From JAWKTT01 sp041398965 (lineage in GTDB: Bacteria > Planctomycetota > Planctomycetia > Planctomycetales > Planctomycetaceae), in the NCBI GenBank assembly GCA_041398965.1, contig JAWKTT010000006.1:159991-223990 (forward strand): a stretch of 64,000 nt of DNA. Direction: 5' to 3'. Made by a program: the position numbers and the translations under genes. Positions 59,887 through 64,000 of this stretch are shown here, piece by piece. The notes under the pieces were generated by a model, which saw only the letters and a list, made by a program, of their open reading frames with translations, did no database searches and was not told where the DNA came from. Numbering within the stretch: position 1 is the stretch's first letter; each line of letters opens with the position of its first letter.

Positions 59887-60507
59887 TTAGTCCATGAAGA
59901 TTCGCTGCCAGCCTTCGTAGATGCAATCGAGCAATGCGCGACCATCGGTCGTGGCGACGTAGCGGACTTTATCTTCGTCCTGATCATAAACGTCCGCAAT
60001 GGCGACGGTCTCTCCATCGGCTGTGAACAACCAGTTTGGTTTGACAAGCCAGTCGAGAATGTCGATGAGGTCTTTGCGGGCGGTTGGCAAAAAGACCTGT
60101 CCTTCGAGGAACAACTGATATCCGTATTCTTCGAGCTTCGGCCACGGCAGGGCAGAGCCTTCCCCCTTCCAATACGGGGCGAAGATCGATTCGTCGTCCG
60201 GCTTGACGTTGGGGTTATGGAGCATGTCGATCGCGTTCCAGGGGCAGATCGTCAGCTGATAATGTTCGGTGCTATCGTTCGGTGAGCGGTAACACATCTG
60301 ACACCCGATGCACCGTGACGTGTCGATCTGGTGGTAGCTTTGTCCGGGAATCGGGCTCGGCACCTCGTAGATGCAGTCGACCGGGCAAACCGTCGCACAC
60401 GATTGGCAACTGGTGCACGAATCCTTATTGATGACGTTGAGATACCGGGTCTCTTTTTTCCGGTCGTCTTTACGTGTCTTGAAGTATTCGGTGACAGAAA
60501 TCGTCAT
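59887..60507 (-). CDS. Ferredoxin-like 4Fe-4S protein
   Basis: A 206-residue iron-sulfur protein. The first cluster site is CTSCQSCATVCP (Cys31, 34, 37, 41) with a further Cys45. The second is CIGCQMC (Cys66, 69, 72) completed by Cys88 in ICPW. About 110 residues of non-ferredoxin sequence follow and look globular (LPTARKDLIDILDWLVKPNW). The extra C-terminal domain is unusual and its function is unknown. It lies upstream of the thiamine synthase gene. Confidence 0.88.
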   Translation of the reverse strand: MTISVTEYFKTRKDDRKKETRYLNVINKDSCTSCQSCATVCPVDCIYEVPSPIPGQSYHQIDTSRCIGCQMCYRSPNDSTEHYQLTICPWNAIDMLHNPNVKPDDESIFAPYWKGEGSALPWPKLEEYGYQLFLEGQVFLPTARKDLIDILDWLVKPNWLFTADGETVAIADVYDQDEDKVRYVATTDGRALLDCIYEGWQRIFMD

Positions 60508-60903
60508 CGTCGCCAGTCCAATATCAATGAAGTCGGATTTTGGATCGAGTCAATTGGTGACCAGCAGCCCTGCTTTCCCGTCGACAGAGCAATCTCGACA
60601 TTGAGAGATCGGTCGCATGAAGTCGCTGAGATCAACGATGTTCAGGAGATCCGTCCCTTGGTCATCTCCTGTGAAGGATAGCCTTCCAATTGGCCGTCAT
60701 CCACCCTGTTCCTGAGTCCGACTCCTCCCATTCCCGCCACTGGGAGAACTCGGTCTCCCCGGACCATTGCAGTTTCGTTAACATTTATGCCAATGTGGCG
60801 AACAACTCTACAAGTCGAATGGGAGCAATGGTTGTGAGTTTTCGATATTCACCACCAAATTGCCCCCAGGGTTTGAATTCACTCACTCGGACGAATTTTC
60901 GCA
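60508..60903. other. Intergenic region, no gene seen
   Basis: The 396 bases lie between the divergent ferredoxin gene and the membrane protein gene at 60904. A short open frame at 60690-60944 has no coding character. The region likely holds two promoters. No RNA was recognised. Confidence 0.45.
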
Positions 60904-61740
60904 ATGTCAGCCGACTCATCCAGTTACGAACGGCTCAATTCTGAACAGCTCGTTGACACGATGACCGTGTTGGAGCGTCGTATTGCGGAACGGTTTCCGC
61001 AAGCGGGGCTGCGTCACGTCGCCCAGAAGCTGCTGGAGATTACGCGAAAGGCTCAGTCGCGGGCTGCAAAAATCGATTCCCCATTGGTTTGGATTCGTCT
61101 CCTTTCAGCGGTGATCATAGTCAGCCTTTTGGCGATGTTAGGGGGAGCGATCTGGACGGCATCCCACGAAGAAGGGGCCGAAATGACCGCAGCGGAGGTG
61201 ATTCAGGTCGCCGAAGCGGGTTTGAACGAACTGGTCGCCATCGGAGTGACGATCTTCTTTCTGGTGACATTGGAGACCCGATTCAAGAGACGCCGTGTGT
61301 TAGAGGCGATTCATGAACTGCGAGTGCTCTCTCATATCATCGACATGCACCAATTGACGAAAGACCCCGAGCGACTCCTCTCGGCCACCTTTAAGCCGAC
61401 CGCCTCTTCCCCCAAGCCCGGAATGTCGCCGTTCTTACTCAATCGGTATCTTGATTATTGCAGTGAAATGTTGTCGCTGACTGGGAAAATTGCCGTTTTG
61501 TACGTCCAGAATTTCGCCGATGAACAAGCGGTCGCGGCTGTCAATGATATCGAAGACCTGACATCGGGGCTCTCCCGAAAAATCTGGCAGAAAATCATGG
61601 TGTTGCACTCTCGGATGGAGGTCTCCGAAGTCGCTTCGACAACAAAAGGACCATTTGTCGTCGCCCCGCTGGAGGCGGCAGCATCGGACAACATCTCCTC
61701 AATACATCCACCTTCGACAGACCGGGAGCTTCCCAAGTGA
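60904..61740 (+). CDS. Membrane protein of unknown function
   Basis: A 278-residue protein with two hydrophobic helices: LLSAVIIVSLLAMLGGAIW (about 66-85) and LNELVAIGVTIFFLVTLET (about 105-125). A helical domain of about 120 residues follows (LEAIHELRVLSHIIDMHQLT, then FLLNRYLDYCSEMLSLTGKI), and the tail is Ser/Pro-rich. No family is recognised. Its stop overlaps the GTG start of the next gene (GTGA), so the two are translationally coupled. Confidence 0.75.
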   Translation: MSADSSSYERLNSEQLVDTMTVLERRIAERFPQAGLRHVAQKLLEITRKAQSRAAKIDSPLVWIRLLSAVIIVSLLAMLGGAIWTASHEEGAEMTAAEVIQVAEAGLNELVAIGVTIFFLVTLETRFKRRRVLEAIHELRVLSHIIDMHQLTKDPERLLSATFKPTASSPKPGMSPFLLNRYLDYCSEMLSLTGKIAVLYVQNFADEQAVAAVNDIEDLTSGLSRKIWQKIMVLHSRMEVSEVASTTKGPFVVAPLEAAASDNISSIHPPSTDRELPK

Positions 61741-62624
61741 AACGATGGATCGGTTCTTGGATACTCACCTGCGGTGCCTTGACGGCCCCCCTCTGGACAG
61801 GTTGCACCGGCGACACGACGGCCCCTGTCGTGGATGGCAACTCAATTCCCAGTGTGGGAGACGACACCTCGAATCCGTCGGAGGCAGGCGATCGGAACAG
61901 TGGTGAGTCTCCGGCAGAATTACAGCGGACTTCCGCCGCAGATGACGCATCTGCGGGTCTGGTGTCGTCAGCAACGACACAGCGGGAGGAGATTGGTCCG
62001 GAGGAACTCGCTCGAAGGCAGGAGTCGCGAGAAGCATTCGCGACTCTGATGAAAACCGAGACCACTCCCGAGGATTGGGAAGCGTCTCATGTTCGGCTGG
62101 TGGAACTCGGGGCTTCTTCGGTCCCTGTCTTGGCCGAGAAACTTCAATCGGAGGTCCCCTTTGAACGCGAGACCGCTTCATCCCTGCTTGCCCTCTTAGG
62201 ACCACTGGCGACAGATGCCGCCGATGAACTCGCCGCCGCGATGCAGGACTCGTCTGGATATGTCCGGGCGAACGCCGCCGCCGCCTTGGCACAGATTCCG
62301 GGGCGTGGGGACGAAACAATTGCAGTCTTCGCCGAGCTGATTCTCGCGAGTGATCCCCAATTGAGGCGAATGGCGACAACGAATCTCGCGGCTTTTGGCC
62401 CCCCTGCCCCTGCTTTGGTTCCGAATCTCACTGAGGCCCTTCAAGGAAACGACGCCGAGGCTTTGCTCTCTGCGGTAGAACTCCTCGGCCGCATCGGTCC
62501 TCCTGCCCGCACCGCTCTCCCCCGCCTGCAACAGATCGCCTTCGAGACAACCGACGACGAATCACTGAAGAACGCCGCAAGACAAGCGGTCGCCCAGATC
62601 GAAGCGGAAACGAGCGAGGAGTGA
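61737..62624 (+). CDS. HEAT-repeat lipoprotein
   Basis: A 295-residue protein. The signal ends in a lipobox (ALTAPLWTGC, Cys23), so it should be an outer- or inner-membrane lipoprotein, which fits the presence of lnt. An acidic low-complexity stretch (about 30-95) leads to five or so HEAT/PBS-type repeats such as LGPLATDAADELAAAMQDSS, GYVRANAAAALAQIPG, LRRMATTNLAAFG and LLGRIGPPARTALPRLQQIA. It starts with GTG overlapping the previous stop. It probably forms a complex with the membrane protein encoded upstream. Confidence 0.85.
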   Translation: MKRWIGSWILTCGALTAPLWTGCTGDTTAPVVDGNSIPSVGDDTSNPSEAGDRNSGESPAELQRTSAADDASAGLVSSATTQREEIGPEELARRQESREAFATLMKTETTPEDWEASHVRLVELGASSVPVLAEKLQSEVPFERETASSLLALLGPLATDAADELAAAMQDSSGYVRANAAAALAQIPGRGDETIAVFAELILASDPQLRRMATTNLAAFGPPAPALVPNLTEALQGNDAEALLSAVELLGRIGPPARTALPRLQQIAFETTDDESLKNAARQAVAQIEAETSEE

Positions 62625-62671
62625 TGACTTCCACTCTGTTGCTTCAATGAATCGAAGAGTCAGAAAAACCA

Positions 62672-63054
62672 GCCGGAGTGGGCCTGTAAGCCGGGTTCTG
62701 TCGAGAACGGTCATTTCTCTGGGACGCCGGTTGCCCGACGCCTCGTTGCGACCTACCCGGGTGTCATCACGGAGCGGACAGCCCCTGCACCCTGCTTGGT
62801 CTTGCTCCCGGTGGGGTTTACCCTGCCATCGCTGTCACCAGCGACGCGGTGCGCTCTTACCGCACCTTTTCACCCTTACCCTGTTGATACCGTTTCGAGT
62901 TGCCTCGACGGGGATGTCAACAGGGCGGTTTGTTTTCTGTGGCACTTTCCCGATCCTCGCGGATGGTGGACGTTATCCACCACCGTGTCCTGCGGAGCCC
63001 GGACTTTCCTCCACGGCAATGAATTACCGCAGCGACCGTTCAGCCCACTCCGGC
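62672..63054 (-). ncRNA. rnpB: RNase P RNA, bacterial class A
   Basis: The minus strand carries the conserved 5' core GGAGGAAAGTCCGGGCTCC and the 3' core GACAGAACCCGGCTTACAG. The P1 stem GCCGGAGTGGGC / GCCCACTCCGGC closes the molecule. The length, about 383 bases, fits class A. The RNA processes the 5' end of tRNAs with RnpA. A short T run follows the 3' arm of P1. Many short open frames over the gene are chance. Confidence 0.96.
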
Positions 63055-63365
63055 TGAAGTCGCATCGTATCAGGACCGAAGGGGGAAAGGGAGGATGTCA
63101 CTGTTGAGCGATAACTTTGCTCGATGCAAGGAGTCCATCCGTTTACGGCAACTGAGCGTCGTCGGGGACGCGGCGACGTTCTTGAAGCGGAAGTGCCTGT
63201 TGGCCCAACTCACCCAGTCATTGGCTCACTCGGTCATTCGATGTACGCATCAGTCCTGAGGGGTGACGGATCATGGATTGGATTCCGGAAGCCCCCAAAA
63301 AAGTAATCCGCCCTGCTGAGGGGAGCAGGGCGGATCGGGGGACTTCTGGCGATGGTCGTCGTTTG
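63055..63365. other. Intergenic region with the dnaK terminator
   Basis: The 311 bases lie between the 5' end of rnpB and the dnaK stop. It holds the terminator at 63290-63335 and presumably the rnpB promoter. No gene is seen. Confidence 0.5.
63290..63335 (-). terminator. Rho-independent terminator of dnaK
   Basis: A perfect 12-base stem, ATCCGCCCTGCT / AGCAGGGCGGAT, has a 6-base loop. On the minus strand it is followed by TACTTTTTTGG. It lies 30 bases after the dnaK stop. Confidence 0.92.
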
Positions 63366-64000
63366 TTACTTCTTCGCTTCGAACTCGGCATCAATGACAT
63401 CGTCGTTGCCGGCGGTCGTCGAATCTGTTCCTCCTCCGGCTGCTTCGGCGGCCTGAGCGGCCTCGTACATATGCTTGCTCAGGGCGTGTGAGGCAGTTTC
63501 CAAGTCTTGAACAGCCGACTTAATGGCGGCAACGTCGTCACCCTTTTCCGCGTCCTTGACCTTGGCAATGGCCGACTCGATGGCAGACTTCGTTCCTTCG
63601 TCCAGTTTGTCGGCGTGTTCCTTCATCGTCTTTTCCGTCTGATAGACAAGATGCTCTGCCTGGTTGCGGGCCTGTGCAAACTCGCGCTTCTTCTTGTCAT
63701 CATCCGAGTGAGACTCGGCATCTTTACGCATCTGCTCGATCTCAGATTCCGAAAGACCCGAGGACTGTTGAATCGTCACTTTGTGTTGCTTACCAGTCCC
63801 CTTGTCCTTCGCCGAGACGCTCAAGATTCCGTTGACGTCGATATCGAAGGTGACTTCGATTTGAGGGACGCCACGGGGTGCGGCGGGGATCCCTTCCAGG
63901 TTGAACTGGTCGAGCAGACGGTTGTCGTTGGCCATCGCCCGCTCACCCTGAAACACTCGCACCGTCACAGCCGACTGATTGTCGGCGGCTGTGCTGAACG
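63366..64000 (-). CDS. dnaK: Chaperone DnaK (Hsp70), C-terminal part only
   Basis: About 211 C-terminal residues; the gene continues beyond the right edge. The substrate-binding domain is clear: DNQSAVTVRVFQGERAMAND, then NRLLDQFNLEGIPAAPRG, VPQIEVTFDIDVNGILSVSA and KDKGTGKQHKVTIQ. The helical lid (LSESEIEQMRKDAESHSDDDKK) and the Gly/Ala-rich tail ending DDVIDAEFEAKK follow, a typical EEVD-like bacterial DnaK end. DnaK folds proteins with DnaJ and GrpE. The frame is open to the edge, so the start given by the first internal Met is not the gene start. Confidence 0.96.
   Translation of the reverse strand, partial: FSTAADNQSAVTVRVFQGERAMANDNRLLDQFNLEGIPAAPRGVPQIEVTFDIDVNGILSVSAKDKGTGKQHKVTIQQSSGLSESEIEQMRKDAESHSDDDKKKREFAQARNQAEHLVYQTEKTMKEHADKLDEGTKSAIESAIAKVKDAEKGDDVAAIKSAVQDLETASHALSKHMYEAAQAAEAAGGGTDSTTAGNDDVIDAEFEAKK

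Noticed and set aside
62647..63057. Open frames over the rnpB region
   Set aside because: The region is explained by RNase P RNA with both universally conserved cores.
1..64000. CRISPR array, prophage or toxin-antitoxin island
   Set aside because: No regular spaced repeats, phage structural genes or paired small toxin genes were found on reading both strands.
63055..64000. Replication origin near dnaK/rnpB
   Set aside because: No DnaA-box cluster, dnaA or dnaN gene is visible.

Overview
The window looks like a stretch of a planctomycete chromosome. The evidence is the gene content: a DUF1592-type cytochrome-c/heme domain protein paired with a DUF1552 protein, a DUF1501 protein, two formylglycine sulfatases, a BBP7-like outer-membrane barrel, a LEPR-type secreted repeat protein, a squalene-cyclase-repeat membrane protein, and the Planctomycetes/Verrucomicrobia/Chlamydiae small basic protein. 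Coding density is ordinary, G+C is moderately high, and many genes have long antisense shadow ORFs. I cannot place it to genus. A member of the Planctomycetaceae sensu lato is an inference.

Layout. 1-3.0 kb (minus): an overlapping GT2 / methyltransferase / asparagine synthetase operon, cut by the left edge. 3.2-7.7 kb: TerC protein, tRNA-His, LarA-family protein, a Cys-rich lipase and a receiver-like protein. 7.7-15.6 kb: a PurS-PurL fusion, a MacB/LolD-type ATPase without a permease, an FAD amine oxidase, an RMND1/DUF155-like protein and a DUF1624 acyltransferase. 15.7-27.1 kb (minus): DUF1592-DUF1552 pair, trigger factor, Lnt, and a POT transporter overlapping moeA. 27.6-30.5 kb (plus): a small protein, a FabH-like synthase and a fused AroD-AroE, tightly packed. 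30.6-34.3 kb (minus): GH81 beta-1,3-glucanase and sulfatase, a likely polysaccharide-degrading pair. 34.6-45.3 kb (plus): ABC-2 permease with a beta-propeller-like domain, PRPP synthetase, squalene-cyclase-repeat protein, metallophosphoesterase, and a sulfatase-PhoD fusion. 45.4-49.1 kb (minus): a secreted protein with a His/Cys arrangement like clan CD peptidases, a zinc-ribbon membrane protein and class II aldolase. 49.8-51.2 kb: a graveyard of REP-associated tyrosine transposase (RAYT) fragments and REP-like palindromes. 51.3-60.5 kb: LEPR repeat protein, esterase, DUF1501, small basic protein, DUF447, BBP7-like barrel, an esterase homologue that seems to lack its catalytic residues, ThiD2-ThiE and a ferredoxin. 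60.9-64.0 kb: a membrane protein with a HEAT-repeat lipoprotein, RNase P RNA, and the 3' part of dnaK cut by the right edge.

No CRISPR array, prophage or complete insertion sequence is visible, and no multi-gene defence or biosynthetic island. The interest lies in unusual domain fusions and insertions: sulfatase-PhoD, PurS-PurL, AroD-AroE, ThiD2-ThiE, a permease-propeller, and a POT transporter with an extra domain of about 225 residues. The clan CD-like secreted protein, the degenerate esterase and the RAYT/REP remnants add to this. All family assignments come from reading motifs in the translated sequence; no database search was run.
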